Positions 26,178 to 37,214 of a DNA stretch of 64,000 nucleotides are shown piece by piece. Below the pieces are notes generated by a model. The model saw only the letters and a program-made list of their open reading frames with translations, was not told where the DNA came from and did no database searches. Every line of letters starts with the position of its first letter. The first letter of the stretch is position 1. The position numbers and the translations under genes are program-made. Location of the stretch: positions 842,851 to 906,850 of the forward strand of contig NZ_JARYGY010000001.1 of assembly GCF_029906345.1 (NCBI RefSeq). The letters are read 5' to 3'. Origin of the DNA: Aquimarina mycalae (GTDB taxonomy: Bacteria; Bacteroidota; Bacteroidia; Flavobacteriales; Flavobacteriaceae).

Positions 26178-29100
26178 TTATGGAAGCTGTTCTGTTATAA
26201 CAAAACCATATAATTGAAAAAATAAATTATTTGGATGATTTAGAATATTATTTATCAAAATACCCGCATCATTTCCAGAACCTATTAATTGTACTCCTCC
26301 TGAAAGATTTATATCAGCGTTATTATATCCTGAAACTATAAAACCAAAAAGTTGAAAGAAATTTCCTGGATCATTTAAAATAGTATCTCTTAAAAAACCA
26401 TTATCATTTCCAGAACCTATTATACTAACTGATCCATCTTGATTAGCATCACCCGTACACATACCTATTGTTCCAACTGGCATTCCATTAGAAGTTTGCG
26501 CATTAGATCCAAACGTTGGTTGCGAACCGTTTCTAAAATCCAACGTTGTTGTAACTACATCCAATATCACAGGAGTATCCGTCATTATTCCTAGATGATT
26601 TCTATGCTTAATAACTACATAATAGCTTCCGCCTGAAGTAGCTGTCATCGTAACTTCTGGATTTCCATTTACATCCACAATATCTCCATCTCTTTGAACA
26701 AAAGCGGATTGAGAATCAATTATTGTTGTATTGGTAGTCGCATCACGTAATTCAACAAGTACCCAATCCACAATATTATCCTCATCCAAAGCAGCATCGT
26801 TAAAAATGGTTCCATCCACTGAAGCTCCATCACTATATGGTGTATTATTAGGCAAATATCCTAATGTTCTAAGATCATCTCTCATAAAATTATCCGCACT
26901 CGTTAGCATTGCTCCTTGTAAGAAAACCTTAGGGGAAACTCGAACAATATCATTCAGAACATTTACATCAAAATTATATGTAGTTGGTGCTGATCCGCAA
27001 GCGATATCAAAACTAACATTAGCAGTGTATGTGCCAGAGTTAATCAACTGAATATCGTTTGATACTAAGATTTCTGTTCCTACAGCCGAAAAAGAATCAG
27101 GACCTGTCCACGAAACAGTTCCATTAAAAGGTTCTGGCAAACGCAATTCTAACCGTTTTCCTATTTCTACATCAATTGCTTCAGCAGGATTAGCTACATA
27201 CGTAGCATCATCAATACTAGTTTCAAATGAGAGTGTAGGGTTTTCACTATTAATAGTAATATCTTTTTGAATAGTTATCCCGCAAGGATCTGCGATCACA
27301 TAATCAATGGTATACATTCCAGGTGTACTTACAGACAAATCGATCTCTCCTGTACTCGTACTGACAAAAACTAAACCTGTTGTACTACTAAATGTACCTC
27401 CACCAGTTCCAGAAATACTTGGAGTAGGGTTGCTATCCGATGCACAAAATACAGAAGCAGGAAAGTTAAAATCTCCTGAACTACTTGTAACAATAGTAAG
27501 ATCAAAAGTACTTGAAACTGCACAGATTCCAGGTGTCGTATACGTTATTTCATGAACTCCTGCTGTACTTGTGTCTAAATCAATTAAACCTGAAGCGGCA
27601 TCAATAGACAGTCCAGAAGTAGAGCTATTCGTAAATGTTCCACCAGCGGTTCCAGTTATTGTCGGTGATGGATCAATATCACCACTACAATAATCTGTAG
27701 CCGCATAACTAAATGAAGCATCTTCATTTGTAACAGTAATATTTTGAGGAGTGCTTGTCGCACCACAACTTCCTGATATTTCATATACTATAGGGTATGT
27801 CCCTAAAGGAGTAGCTACAACATCGATCTCTCCAGTATTAACATCAACAAACACTAAATTCATATCTGTACTTGAGAAAACTCCACCTGTGGTTCCTGTG
27901 ATATTTGCAATAGGATTAGCATCTGATTTACAATAGATAGAAGATGAATAATTAAATTCAGCTGTACCAGAAGTAGAAATAGTAAGGTTAAAAGTACTTG
28001 AAACTGTACAAGCACCTGTAAGTGTATATGTTATCTCATGCGCTCCTACTGTACTTGTGTCGAGATCTATCAATCCAGATGTTGGGTTTATTGACAGTCC
28101 AGAAGAAGAACTATTAGAAAATGTTCCTCCACTAATTCCTGTAATAGATGGTAAAGGATCCACATCTGCACTACAATATACTGTGGCTGCATAATTAAAT
28201 GAAGCATCAGCACCTGTAATCGTTATATTTTGTGGAGTACTTGTTGCTGCACAAGTCCCTGATAATTCATACACTATTGGATACGTACCAACAGGTGTTG
28301 CTGCTAAATTAATCTCACCTGTAGTGTTATTAGCAAATACCAAATCAGCATCTGTGCTTGTAAAAACTCCTCCTCCAGTTCCAGATATCGTAGCTACAGG
28401 ATTGGTATCGGTTACACAAAAAGATGTATTCTCATAAGAGAAAGAAGGATCTCCAGAGGAAACAATATTTATGATAAAAGGTGGAGATGCAGAACTTGTT
28501 CCTCCCTGACAATTATTTGTGACAAATCTATTTACAAAATATGTTCCAGGAGTAGAAGATCCAGGACTTATTACTCCTGTAGAAGCATTCATTGCCAGAC
28601 CTGCTCCAGCAAGAAATACTTGATTAGCAGTTTCTGGCATCGTCTCATCTAAGATAGGAACAATAGGATTGATATCATCACTACAATAGCTATCAGAAGC
28701 ATAAGAAAAGTTAGGATCAAGGCTTACTACAATTTTTACAGTATGCGTAGTAATAACACATCCACCTGGCGCGGTATAAGTTATAACATATGTTCCAGGC
28801 GTAGAGGAAGCAAGATCTATTTCTCCCGTAGCAGATGTTGACATCATTTTACTTTCCACTGGTTCTATAATAAATTCAGATCCTCCTCCTCCTCCAAAAA
28901 CTAATCCAGTAGATGAAGTTGAGAACTCTCCTCCTATTATACCTGAAATCACAGGAGCAGGACTTGAACCAGAAGTACAAAGAGTTGTAGATGTTGTTCC
29001 GCTAGCGTTATATGTTATTGTTGTCGGGTCTGATGAATGAATCGTTACATTCTGCATAAAAGTTAAAGGGCTTCCACTTGCAACAGTATAAGTAACTGGA

Positions 29101-29429
29101 TAAGTTCCTGGAGTACTCGCATCCAGATCAATTATTCCAGTAGTTGAATTAACAAAAACTAATCCTGCGGTACTAGTAAAAGTTCCTCCAGAAGTTGTCA
29201 CATTAGGAATTGGGTCTATATCACCTTGACAAAACTCTGACGGCGTATAATCAAAAGTGGCATTAAGCACTTCTATTTTTTCGAATTCTTCATCTGACTT
29301 ATCATTATAAGATGATGTCTTAGAATTATTTAAAATTTCTGCAATATCATTTACTATTACAAATTCGTTACCGAAAGTAATGTTAGTAGATAAAGCCAGT
29401 AAGAAGAACAATAGTAAAAGTCTCTTCAT
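26178..29429 (-). CDS. Large secreted protein: eight beta-sandwich-like repeats and a duplicated dockerin-like C-terminus
   Basis: This 1083-aa protein has a Sec signal peptide (MKRLLLLFFLLALSTNITFG). About eight repeats of 78-100 residues span residues 57-726. Each starts near an (F/Y)xY....YC..D.(N/D)P motif, continues with I(S/T)GTxGGxFSS and TGEIDL, then GTYxIxY and a second Cys. Each repeat may hold one disulfide. Repeats 4-5 and 6-7 are near copies of one another. A less repetitive region follows, then residues 990-1083 with two dockerin-like units (GDANQDGSV and ADINLSGGV). The protein ends EQLP, without the usual type IX secretion tail. It is probably a surface or matrix protein of unknown role. 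Confidence 0.8.
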   Translation of the reverse strand: MKRLLLLFFLLALSTNITFGNEFVIVNDIAEILNNSKTSSYNDKSDEEFEKIEVLNATFDYTPSEFCQGDIDPIPNVTTSGGTFTSTAGLVFVNSTTGIIDLDASTPGTYPVTYTVASGSPLTFMQNVTIHSSDPTTITYNASGTTSTTLCTSGSSPAPVISGIIGGEFSTSSTGLVFGGGGGSEFIIEPVESKMMSTSATGEIDLASSTPGTYVITYTAPGGCVITTHTVKIVVSLDPNFSYASDSYCSDDINPIVPILDETMPETANQVFLAGAGLAMNASTGVISPGSSTPGTYFVNRFVTNNCQGGTSSASPPFIINIVSSGDPSFSYENTSFCVTDTNPVATISGTGGGVFTSTDADLVFANNTTGEINLAATPVGTYPIVYELSGTCAATSTPQNITITGADASFNYAATVYCSADVDPLPSITGISGGTFSNSSSSGLSINPTSGLIDLDTSTVGAHEITYTLTGACTVSSTFNLTISTSGTAEFNYSSSIYCKSDANPIANITGTTGGVFSSTDMNLVFVDVNTGEIDVVATPLGTYPIVYEISGSCGATSTPQNITVTNEDASFSYAATDYCSGDIDPSPTITGTAGGTFTNSSTSGLSIDAASGLIDLDTSTAGVHEITYTTPGICAVSSTFDLTIVTSSSGDFNFPASVFCASDSNPTPSISGTGGGTFSSTTGLVFVSTSTGEIDLSVSTPGMYTIDYVIADPCGITIQKDITINSENPTLSFETSIDDATYVANPAEAIDVEIGKRLELRLPEPFNGTVSWTGPDSFSAVGTEILVSNDIQLINSGTYTANVSFDIACGSAPTTYNFDVNVLNDIVRVSPKVFLQGAMLTSADNFMRDDLRTLGYLPNNTPYSDGASVDGTIFNDAALDEDNIVDWVLVELRDATTNTTIIDSQSAFVQRDGDIVDVNGNPEVTMTATSGGSYYVVIKHRNHLGIMTDTPVILDVVTTTLDFRNGSQPTFGSNAQTSNGMPVGTIGMCTGDANQDGSVSIIGSGNDNGFLRDTILNDPGNFFQLFGFIVSGYNNADINLSGGVQLIGSGNDAGILINNILNHPNNLFFQLYGFVITEQLP
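27478..28454 (-). repeat. Tandem duplication of a two-repeat block in the large surface protein
   Basis: The block at about 27970-28454 (repeats 4 and 5) and the block at about 27478-27969 (repeats 6 and 7) encode closely similar residues. They share TSTPQNIT, GTYPIVYE, the GLIDLDTST block and HEITYT at matching positions. Each copy is about 490 bp. Limits are approximate. Confidence 0.75.
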
Positions 29430-29595
29430 ATAATGTGTTTTGATTCCGCGAAAGTATTAAAAATTACTAACTCAGCCTTCGAAAATAGTTAAAATAAGTT
29501 AAAAATCAGCAGTTTAACGTAAAAAATACGCTTTTCATCCCTTCAAAAGGTAAAGGATTTATTAAAAATCACTATAAAACCTAGCTATTTGTAAT

Positions 29596-29625
29596 AAAAA
29601 AAGCTCACTAACAAGTGAGCTTTTT
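29596..29625 (-). terminator. Intrinsic terminator of eno
   Basis: The stem GCTCACT (29603-29609) pairs with AGTGAGC (29614-29620) around a 4-base loop, flanked by seven A and five T. On the minus strand the seven T follow the hairpin. It is 15 bases past the eno stop. Confidence 0.88.
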
Positions 29626-29640
29626 CCTACAAATATTAAT

Positions 29641-30942
<1,302 letters not shown>

Positions 30943-31129
30943 TTATTTTTTTGTTGGATAATTTTAATTGATCGCAATATACGAAACAGGTAAATTTTAA
31001 CACCTTCTAAAAGTTCTTAATTTATTGCGAAACCCCCTTTATTAGCACTAAGTTATCAACTATAACGTTATAGATTAAAGCCTTATAAAAACAGCTTCTA
31101 TTTTCAATTATTATAGAAGTCTATATGAT

Positions 31130-32236
31130 CTACTTATGTGTTCTAATATTTTCTATAAATTGATCAAATAAGTACGTTGAATCATTTGGTCCAGGACTTG
31201 CTTCTGGATGATATTGTACTGAAAAACAATTTTTATTTTTCATTTTGATTCCAGCTACAGTATGATCATTTAAATGCATATGAGTAACTTCTACATCATT
31301 ATGATTTTCAGTTTCTTCTCTATTAATAGCAAATCCATGATTTTGAGATGTAATTTCTCCTTTGCCAGTAATTAAATTTTTTACAGGATGATTTATTCCT
31401 CTATGTCCGTGATGCATTTTATAAGTACTAATTCCATTAGCCAATGCGATTACCTGATGTCCTAAACAAATACCAAACAATGGTAAATCCCTAGTTATAA
31501 TTTCTTTTGCCGTAGCAATTGCCTCAGTTAATGGCTCTGGATCACCAGGCCCATTGGATAAAAAGTAACCATCTGGCCCCCATTCGCTCATCTGTTCAAA
31601 ACTAGTATCATAAGGAAACACTTTTATGTAAGCATCTCTTTTAGCCAAATTACGAAGTATGTTCTTTTTTACACCTATATCCAATGCTGAAATCTTATAG
31701 GTAGCATTAGGATCTCCAAAGAAATATGGTTCTTTTGTAGAAACTTTTGAAGCTAATTCTAAACCATTCATATCAGGAACATCTGCCAATTGCTTTTTTA
31801 ACTTTTCGATATCATCAATCTCTGTTGAGATTAACGCATTCATTGCTCCATTATCTCTTATATAACTTACTAATGCTCTAGTATCAACATCTGAAATGGC
31901 TAATAAATTATGTTTTTCTAAAAACTCTTGTAAAGAAGTATCGGCAAGATCACGAGAAAATTCATAACTAAAGTTTTTAACAATCAAGCCTGCTATTTTA
32001 ATAGAATCAGATTCTACTTCTTCATCATTAGTTCCATAATTACCAATATGAGCATTGGTAGTAACCATTAATTGTCCATAATATGACGGGTCAGTAAAAA
32101 TCTCCTGATACCCAGTCATTCCAGTATTAAAACACACTTCTCCAAAAGCAGTTCCTTCTTTTCCTACTGCTTTCCCATAAAAAATTGTACCGTCTGCTAA
32201 TAAAACAATTGCTTTTTTTCGAGATTGATATTTCAT
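31130..32236 (-). CDS. carA: Carbamoyl-phosphate synthase small (glutaminase) subunit
   Basis: CarA supplies ammonia from glutamine to CarB for arginine and pyrimidine synthesis. The 368-aa product has the N-terminal CPSase domain (GMTGYQEIFTDPSY) and the class I glutamine amidotransferase domain. The nucleophile Cys is in LFGICLGHQ, and the catalytic His and Glu are in QYHPEASPGP. carB is not adjacent. Its place directly behind the ribosomal cluster (124 bp after rplQ, beyond a terminator) is, as I recall, usual in Flavobacteriia. Confidence 0.97.
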   Translation of the reverse strand: MKYQSRKKAIVLLADGTIFYGKAVGKEGTAFGEVCFNTGMTGYQEIFTDPSYYGQLMVTTNAHIGNYGTNDEEVESDSIKIAGLIVKNFSYEFSRDLADTSLQEFLEKHNLLAISDVDTRALVSYIRDNGAMNALISTEIDDIEKLKKQLADVPDMNGLELASKVSTKEPYFFGDPNATYKISALDIGVKKNILRNLAKRDAYIKVFPYDTSFEQMSEWGPDGYFLSNGPGDPEPLTEAIATAKEIITRDLPLFGICLGHQVIALANGISTYKMHHGHRGINHPVKNLITGKGEITSQNHGFAINREETENHNDVEVTHMHLNDHTVAGIKMKNKNCFSVQYHPEASPGPNDSTYLFDQFIENIRTHK

Positions 32237-32296
32237 CCTATATTCTATTTGATAATAAATTTCCCTGTTTAAAGGGGTAAAACTTTTTAATTATTC

Positions 32297-32336
32297 AAAA
32301 AAAAAGGATAAACGATGAACGTTTATCCTTTATTAA
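32297..32336 (-). terminator. Terminator at the end of the ribosomal protein cluster
   Basis: An 11-bp perfect stem (32304-32314 with 32320-32330) has a 5-base loop. It is preceded on the plus strand by nine or more A, so a long T run follows on the minus strand. It ends the transcript after rplQ. Confidence 0.9.
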
Positions 32337-32360
32337 TTATGTGTAATTCACATTTTTCAT

Positions 32361-32828
32361 TTATTCTTCTTCAGAACTAGTAGTTTCTACTACAGGTGCA
32401 GCTTCAGTTTTCTTAGTTCTACCTCTTCGAGTAGATTTCTTCTTAGCTGGCTTACCTGCGTTATATAACTCATTGTAATCCACTAACTCTATCATCGCCA
32501 TATCAGCATTATCTCCAAGACGATTACCAAGCTTAATAATTCTTGTATATCCTCCAGGTCTGTCACCTACTTTAGCTGCTACATCTCTAAACAATTCTGC
32601 AACGGCGTATTTATTACGTAATTTACTAAATACTATACGACGATTGTGCGTAGTATCTTCTTTAGATTTAGTTACTAACGGTTCAACAAATTGTTTAAGA
32701 GCTTTTGCTTTTGCTACAGTAGTATTTATTCTCTTATGCTCGATAAGTGAACAAGCCATATTAGCAAGCATAGCCTTACGATGCGCTGTCTTTCTACCTA
32801 AGTGGTTTACTTTTTTTCCGTGTCTCAT
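32361..32828 (-). CDS. rplQ: Ribosomal protein bL17
   Basis: This large-subunit protein lies near the exit tunnel. The core ([21 protein letters not shown] at the start, RPGGYTRI in the middle) is typical. At 155 aa it is longer than the E. coli protein because of a charged C-terminal tail ([20 protein letters not shown]) seen in many Bacteroidota. It is the last gene of the cluster, 60 bases after rpoA. Confidence 0.97.
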   Translation of the reverse strand: MRHGKKVNHLGRKTAHRKAMLANMACSLIEHKRINTTVAKAKALKQFVEPLVTKSKEDTTHNRRIVFSKLRNKYAVAELFRDVAAKVGDRPGGYTRIIKLGNRLGDNADMAMIELVDYNELYNAGKPAKKKSTRRGRTKKTEAAPVVETTSSEEE

Positions 32829-32888
32829 GACATTTAAATTTAATCATCATCTTGCTTCAACCCATTTTGAGGAGCAAAATATGATGTA

Positions 32889-33881
32889 TTAGTCTTTATC
32901 TAATTTATATTTAGAAAGATCCATTCCAAAGTTAAGTCCTTTAACGTTTACAAGCTCTTCTAGCTCAGTTAAAGATTTCTTACCAAAGTTACGGAACTTC
33001 ATTAAATCATTTTTGTTATATGATACTAAGTCTCCAAGTGTATCTACTTCTGCAGCTTTTAAGCAATTTAATGCTCTTACAGAAAGATCCATATCGATTA
33101 ACTTAGTTTTCAACAACTGTCTCATGTGTAATGATTCTTCATCATATGTTTCTGTTTGAGCAATCTCATCAGCTTCTAATGTGATACGCTCATCAGAGAA
33201 TAACATGAAATGGTGAATCAGGATTTTTGCAGCTTCAGTCAATGCATCCTTAGGATGAATAGATCCATCAGTTACAATTTCGAAAACCAATTTCTCATAA
33301 TCCGTTTTCTGTTCTACACGATAGTTTTCAATACTATACTTTACGTTTTTAATAGGCGTATATATAGAATCTGTAAAAATAGTTCCTATTGGTGCGTTAG
33401 CTTTTTTATTTTCTTCTGCAGGAACATAACCTCTTCCTTTCTCGATAGTAATCTCAAGGTTAAGTGCAACCTTTTTATCCATATTACAGATTACCAAATC
33501 TGGGTTAAGAACTTGAAAACCTGAAATGAATTTCTGAAAATCACCAGCAGTCAATTGTTCCTGACCAGAAATAGAGATTGTAACTGATTCATTATCTATA
33601 TCTTCAATCTGACGCTTAAAACGTACTTGCTTAAGATTTAATATGATTTCTGTTACATCTTCCACAACTCCAGAAATAGTAGAAAACTCATGATCTACTC
33701 CTTCTATTCTTAAGGAAGTTATAGCGAATCCCTCTAAAGAAGATAGCAAAACTCTTCGCAAAGCGTTACCAACTGTTAATCCGTACCCTGGTTCTAATGG
33801 TCTAAATTCAAATTTACCATCAAACTCACTAGAGTCGATCATGATAACTTTATCGGGCTTCTGAAAATTTAATATTGCCAT
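32889..33881 (-). CDS. rpoA: RNA polymerase alpha subunit
   Basis: The 330-aa alpha subunit starts RNA polymerase assembly. The N-terminal dimerisation domain contains [18 protein letters not shown]. The C-terminal DNA-binding domain has [20 protein letters not shown] and [13 protein letters not shown]. Its place between rpsD and rplQ is the ancestral alpha-operon order. It is translated 23 bases after the rpsD stop. Confidence 0.98.
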   Translation of the reverse strand: MAILNFQKPDKVIMIDSSEFDGKFEFRPLEPGYGLTVGNALRRVLLSSLEGFAITSLRIEGVDHEFSTISGVVEDVTEIILNLKQVRFKRQIEDIDNESVTISISGQEQLTAGDFQKFISGFQVLNPDLVICNMDKKVALNLEITIEKGRGYVPAEENKKANAPIGTIFTDSIYTPIKNVKYSIENYRVEQKTDYEKLVFEIVTDGSIHPKDALTEAAKILIHHFMLFSDERITLEADEIAQTETYDEESLHMRQLLKTKLIDMDLSVRALNCLKAAEVDTLGDLVSYNKNDLMKFRNFGKKSLTELEELVNVKGLNFGMDLSKYKLDKD

Positions 33882-33904
33882 ATTATTGTTTCTTCTAAGA
33901 GTTA

Positions 33905-34510
33905 TTACTTCGAATATAATTCGACGATGAATTGTTCGTTGATATTTTCCGGAATCTGAATTCTTGCCGGAACAGATACGAAAGTACCTTGTTTAGTGTC
34001 ATTATTAAAAGTAATCCACTCATACACTTTGCTATTATTAGCAAGTGAATTTTGGATAACTTCTAAAGATTTTGATTTTTCTCTAACTCCTACAACATCA
34101 CCAGGTCTTAACTGGTACGATGGAATATTAACCAATTCTCCATTTACAGTTATATGTCTATGAGAAACTAATTGTCTAGCTCCTCTACGAGAATTTGCTA
34201 ATCCCATTCTAAAAGCTACGTTATCTAAACGAGATTCACATAATTGAAGTAAAACTTCACCTGTAATACCTTGTGATCTTGTAGCTCTTTCGAACATATT
34301 TCGGAATTGACGTTCTAGAATACCGTAAGTATATTTAGCTTTTTGCTTTTCCATTAATTGGATTGCATATTCACTTTTCTTACCTCTACGTCTATTATTA
34401 CCGTGTTGTCCAGGAGGATAATTTCTTTTTTCGAATGATTTATCATCTCCGAATATCGCTTCACCAAATTTACGAGCGATTTTTGTTTTAGGACCAGTAT
34501 ATCTTGCCAT
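33905..34510 (-). CDS. rpsD: Ribosomal protein uS4
   Basis: This is a primary 16S-binding protein of the small subunit. The 201-aa product starts [17 protein letters not shown] and contains the S4 domain ([31 protein letters not shown]). No zinc-binding cysteines are present near the N-terminus, so this is the zinc-free form. It is preceded by an unusually long 138-base gap with a palindrome and a branched leader, both possible control sites, in contrast to the tight spacing elsewhere in the cluster. Confidence 0.98.
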   Translation of the reverse strand: MARYTGPKTKIARKFGEAIFGDDKSFEKRNYPPGQHGNNRRRGKKSEYAIQLMEKQKAKYTYGILERQFRNMFERATRSQGITGEVLLQLCESRLDNVAFRMGLANSRRGARQLVSHRHITVNGELVNIPSYQLRPGDVVGVREKSKSLEVIQNSLANNSKVYEWITFNNDTKQGTFVSVPARIQIPENINEQFIVELYSK

Positions 34511-34528
34511 TACTTTGTATTTAATTTT

Positions 34529-34579
34529 AGAGGAGGTTATGAATTAAGGTCTCTTTCCTTCGATAATCTTTATCCCTCT
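34529..34579 (-). promoter_or_regulatory. Branched RNA leader before rpsD (candidate S4 autoregulatory site)
   Basis: On the minus-strand RNA, AGAGG (34579-34575) can pair with CCTCT (34533-34529). The enclosed part forms two hairpins: GATAA-AGA-TTATC (34574-34562) and AAGG-loop-CCTT (34560-34546). This is a compact three-way junction 18 bases before the rpsD start. S4 controls its own operon through mRNA structure in other bacteria. The role here is inference. Confidence 0.4.
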
Positions 34580-34619
34580 TTTGACTTACTTATTTATTAT
34601 ATTTATTTAGGTATAAAAG

Positions 34620-34641
34620 ATCCCGAAACATGTTTCGGGAT
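34620..34641 (-). terminator. 22-bp perfect palindrome after rpsK
   Basis: ATCCCGAAACA is followed directly by its reverse complement, 8 bases past the rpsK stop. In RNA this gives a GC-rich hairpin (stem of 9, loop of 4) followed on the minus strand by CTTTTAT. The T run is short, so it may be a partial terminator or a processing site between rpsM-rpsK and rpsD-rpoA-rplQ. Confidence 0.55.
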
Positions 34642-34648
34642 ACATTTA

Positions 34649-35032
34649 TTATACTCTACGTCTTTTTGGAGGACGACATCCGTTATGAGGCATTGGAGTA
34701 ACATCAATAATTTCTGAAACTTCAATTCCTGAATTATGAAGAGAGCGTATTGCAGATTCTCTACCATTACCAGGGCCTTTAACATATACCTTTACTTTCT
34801 TAAGTCCTGCTTCGATTGCAACCTTAGATGCATCTTCTGCAGCTAACTGTGCAGCATAAGGAGTGTTCTTTTTAGAACCTCTAAATCCCATTTTACCAGC
34901 TGAAGACCAAGAAATAACGTCTCCTTTTTTATTAGTTAACGATACAATAATGTTGTTAAAAGAAGCTGTTACGTGCGCTTCTCCTACTGATTCAACAATT
35001 ACTTTACGTTTTTTTGAAGTTGACTTTGCCAT
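34649..35032 (-). CDS. rpsK: Ribosomal protein uS11
   Basis: This small-subunit platform protein contacts 16S RNA near the mRNA E site. The 127-aa product shows the conserved [25 protein letters not shown] and the ending [12 protein letters not shown]. It lies 8 bases after rpsM and is followed by a palindrome at 34620-34641, so part of the transcription may stop here. Confidence 0.98.
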   Translation of the reverse strand: MAKSTSKKRKVIVESVGEAHVTASFNNIIVSLTNKKGDVISWSSAGKMGFRGSKKNTPYAAQLAAEDASKVAIEAGLKKVKVYVKGPGNGRESAIRSLHNSGIEVSEIIDVTPMPHNGCRPPKRRRV

Positions 35033-35040
35033 ACTACTTA

Positions 35041-35415
35041 TTATTTAGTTGCTTTTTTCTTGTTAGCAACTGTTTTTCTTCTTCCTTTACGTGTTCTAGA
35101 GTTGTTCTTAGTACGTTGTCCTCTAAGTGGTAAACCAGCTCTGTGACGAATACCTCTATAACATCCTATATCCATAAGACGTTTGATATTCAATTGTACT
35201 TCAGAACGTAATTCTCCTTCTATGGTATAGGCTCCTACAGCTTCACGAATGCGACCAATTTGATCATCATCCCAATCCGAAACTTTAATACTTTCATCTA
35301 CTTTGGCAGTGTCCAAAATTTCTTTTGCTCTACTTCTACCAATTCCGAAGATATAGGTTAATGCTATAACTCCTCGCTTTTGTTTAGGTATATCTACCCC
35401 TGCAATTCTTGCCAT
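35041..35415 (-). CDS. rpsM: Ribosomal protein uS13
   Basis: This head protein of the small subunit contacts tRNA and forms bridges to the large subunit. The 124-aa product starts [15 protein letters not shown] and contains the conserved [21 protein letters not shown]. The basic C-terminal tail [15 protein letters not shown] reaches the decoding site. It begins 2 bases after the rpmJ stop. Confidence 0.98.
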   Translation of the reverse strand: MARIAGVDIPKQKRGVIALTYIFGIGRSRAKEILDTAKVDESIKVSDWDDDQIGRIREAVGAYTIEGELRSEVQLNIKRLMDIGCYRGIRHRAGLPLRGQRTKNNSRTRKGRRKTVANKKKATK

Positions 35416-35417
35416 AA

Positions 35418-35534
35418 TTACCCTTGTCTTTGTTTAAATCTAGGATTCTTTTTATTAATTACGTAAAGTCGGCCTTTTCTACGCACAATCTTGCACTCGG
35501 CACTTCTCTTTTTTATTGATGCTCTTACTTTCAT
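35418..35534 (-). CDS. rpmJ: Ribosomal protein bL36 (38 aa)
   Basis: The very small gene starts [19 protein letters not shown] and ends FKQRQG. Only one cysteine (Cys14) remains of the zinc ribbon, so this is the zinc-free-like form. It sits between infA and rpsM, the usual location. A TACTTTTG promoter box lies 73 bases upstream at 35607-35614. The ATG at 35534 is the only sensible start. Confidence 0.95.
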   Translation of the reverse strand: MKVRASIKKRSAECKIVRRKGRLYVINKKNPRFKQRQG

Positions 35535-35606
35535 CTCTTTGTGTTTAATTCCTGAAAATACCTTTTAAGCATTTCAGAAGGTCTCGTTAACAAGATTTTC
35601 AGCCCG

Positions 35607-35614
35607 CAAAAGTA
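35607..35614 (-). promoter_or_regulatory. Internal promoter -7 box before rpmJ
   Basis: On the minus strand this reads TACTTTTG, a perfect TAnnTTTG match, within the 117-base gap between infA and rpmJ. It could drive rpmJ-rpsM-rpsK-rpsD-rpoA-rplQ separately. The -33 TTG is not clear. Confidence 0.45.
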
Positions 35615-35651
35615 CGTAAAAAATCTTAATTAACTAATATTCTTAAAATTA

Positions 35652-35867
35652 TTAGTATCTATATGTTATACGAGCCTTTGATAAATCATAAGGACTCATT
35701 TCTAACTTCACCTTATCACCTGGTAATAATTTGATATAATGCATACGCATTTTACCAGAGATATGAGCTGTCACCACGTGACCATTTTCTAATTCTACAC
35801 GGAACATTGCATTTGATAATGCCTCAATTATACTTCCGTCTTGTTCTATTGCTGGTTGTTTTGCCAT
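35652..35867 (-). CDS. infA: Translation initiation factor IF-1
   Basis: This small OB-fold factor blocks the ribosomal A site during initiation. The 71-aa product starts [17 protein letters not shown] and has the S1-like core [14 protein letters not shown] and the [20 protein letters not shown] ending. Its ATG shares one base with the secY stop (TAATG), showing translational coupling. No map gene lies between secY and infA. Confidence 0.97.
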   Translation of the reverse strand: MAKQPAIEQDGSIIEALSNAMFRVELENGHVVTAHISGKMRMHYIKLLPGDKVKLEMSPYDLSKARITYRY

Positions 35868-37204
35868 TATGCTACTGCTTTACGGTTTTTACCAGTTTTC
35901 ATCAACCCATCATAATGTCTATTCAACAAATATGAATTTACCTGTTGCATTGTATCTATAGCAACCCCAACCATAATCAATAGAGAGGTTCCTCCAAAAA
36001 ACAATGCCCATCCTTGCTGAACACCAAGAAGTTTTACTGCAATAGCAGGAAAAATAGCGATCAATGCTAAGAATACAGATCCTGGCAAAGTAATTTGTGA
36101 CATTATTTTATCCAAATATTCAGCTGTCTCACTTCCTGGTCTAATCCCTGGAATAAAACCGCCACTACGTTTCAGGTCATCTGCCATTTTATTGGTAGGA
36201 ACTGTAATCGCAGTATAAAAATATGTGAATATGATAATCAACAATGCAAATAATAAATTATACCATAATCCGAAAATATCGCTAAATGCTGCCGCTATTC
36301 CTTGTGAAGTTTCAGATTCTGAAAGACCTGCCACCGCAGCTGGAATAAACATAATTGCTTGAGCAAATATAATAGGCATTACCCCAGAAGCATTTAATTT
36401 CAATGGTATATACTGTCGCGATCCGAAAACATTTTTTTCGTATCCACCACTAGCTGTTCTTCTAGCATATTGCACTGGAATTTGGCGCACTGCCATAACC
36501 AATAGTACGGATGCGAGAATAATTACAAACCATATTACCAATTCTATCAGCACCATTATTATATCACCTCCTTCTCCCGAAGTTCTAGAAATAAAGTTCT
36601 GAACGAATGATTGAGGTAAAGTTGCAATAATACCAACCATAATCAATAATGAGATACCATTACCAATACCTTTATCAGTAATCTTTTCTCCTAACCACAT
36701 TGCAAAAATACAACCCGTTGTTAGGATAATTACAGAAGACACAACAAAAACAGTTTGGTTTTCAAGTACAAAAGCTCCCGGCGGAAGTGTTGCGAACAAG
36801 TTATAGATATAACCTGGTCCTTGAACCAAGGTAATAGCTATAGTTAACCAACGTGTTATCTGATTAATCTTCTTTCTCCCACTTTCTCCTTCTTTTTGTA
36901 ATTTTTGAAGATAAGGAATTGCTATTCCCATTAATTGTACAACAATAGAGGCTGATATATAAGGCATAATACCTAAGGCAAATACGGAAGCATTTGCAAA
37001 TGCTCCTCCTGTAAATGCATTAAGTAATCCTAAAAGACCATCTTGAGTTTGTGTACCAAGATTAGCCAATTCTGCCGCATCTACTCCTGGTAGTACAACT
37101 TGTGCTCCAAAACGATATACTAAAAGTAATCCTAGTGTGACTAAGATTCTATTTTTTAGTTCTTCGATTTTCCAAATGTTTTTTATTGTATCAATAAATT
37201 TCAT
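35867..37204 (-). CDS. secY: Protein translocase subunit SecY
   Basis: This is the channel of the Sec translocon in the inner membrane. The 445-aa product shows about ten transmembrane helices. The plug and first helix region is [21 protein letters not shown], and the cytosolic loop [11 protein letters not shown] between helices 6 and 7 is also present. It lies 10 bases after rplO and overlaps infA by one base. adk and map, present in the spc operon of some bacteria, are absent here. Confidence 0.98.
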   Translation of the reverse strand: MKFIDTIKNIWKIEELKNRILVTLGLLLVYRFGAQVVLPGVDAAELANLGTQTQDGLLGLLNAFTGGAFANASVFALGIMPYISASIVVQLMGIAIPYLQKLQKEGESGRKKINQITRWLTIAITLVQGPGYIYNLFATLPPGAFVLENQTVFVVSSVIILTTGCIFAMWLGEKITDKGIGNGISLLIMVGIIATLPQSFVQNFISRTSGEGGDIIMVLIELVIWFVIILASVLLVMAVRQIPVQYARRTASGGYEKNVFGSRQYIPLKLNASGVMPIIFAQAIMFIPAAVAGLSESETSQGIAAAFSDIFGLWYNLLFALLIIIFTYFYTAITVPTNKMADDLKRSGGFIPGIRPGSETAEYLDKIMSQITLPGSVFLALIAIFPAIAVKLLGVQQGWALFFGGTSLLIMVGVAIDTMQQVNSYLLNRHYDGLMKTGKNRKAVA

Positions 37205-37214
37205 GAACTGTCTA

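Noticed and set aside
26178..29429. Regular spacing of similar DNA segments that might suggest a CRISPR array or satellite
   Set aside because: The repeats are about 240 bp, diverged and in frame; they encode protein repeats.
31130..32236. carA without carB as a broken pathway
   Set aside because: carB is often unlinked in this phylum, and the carA gene is intact.
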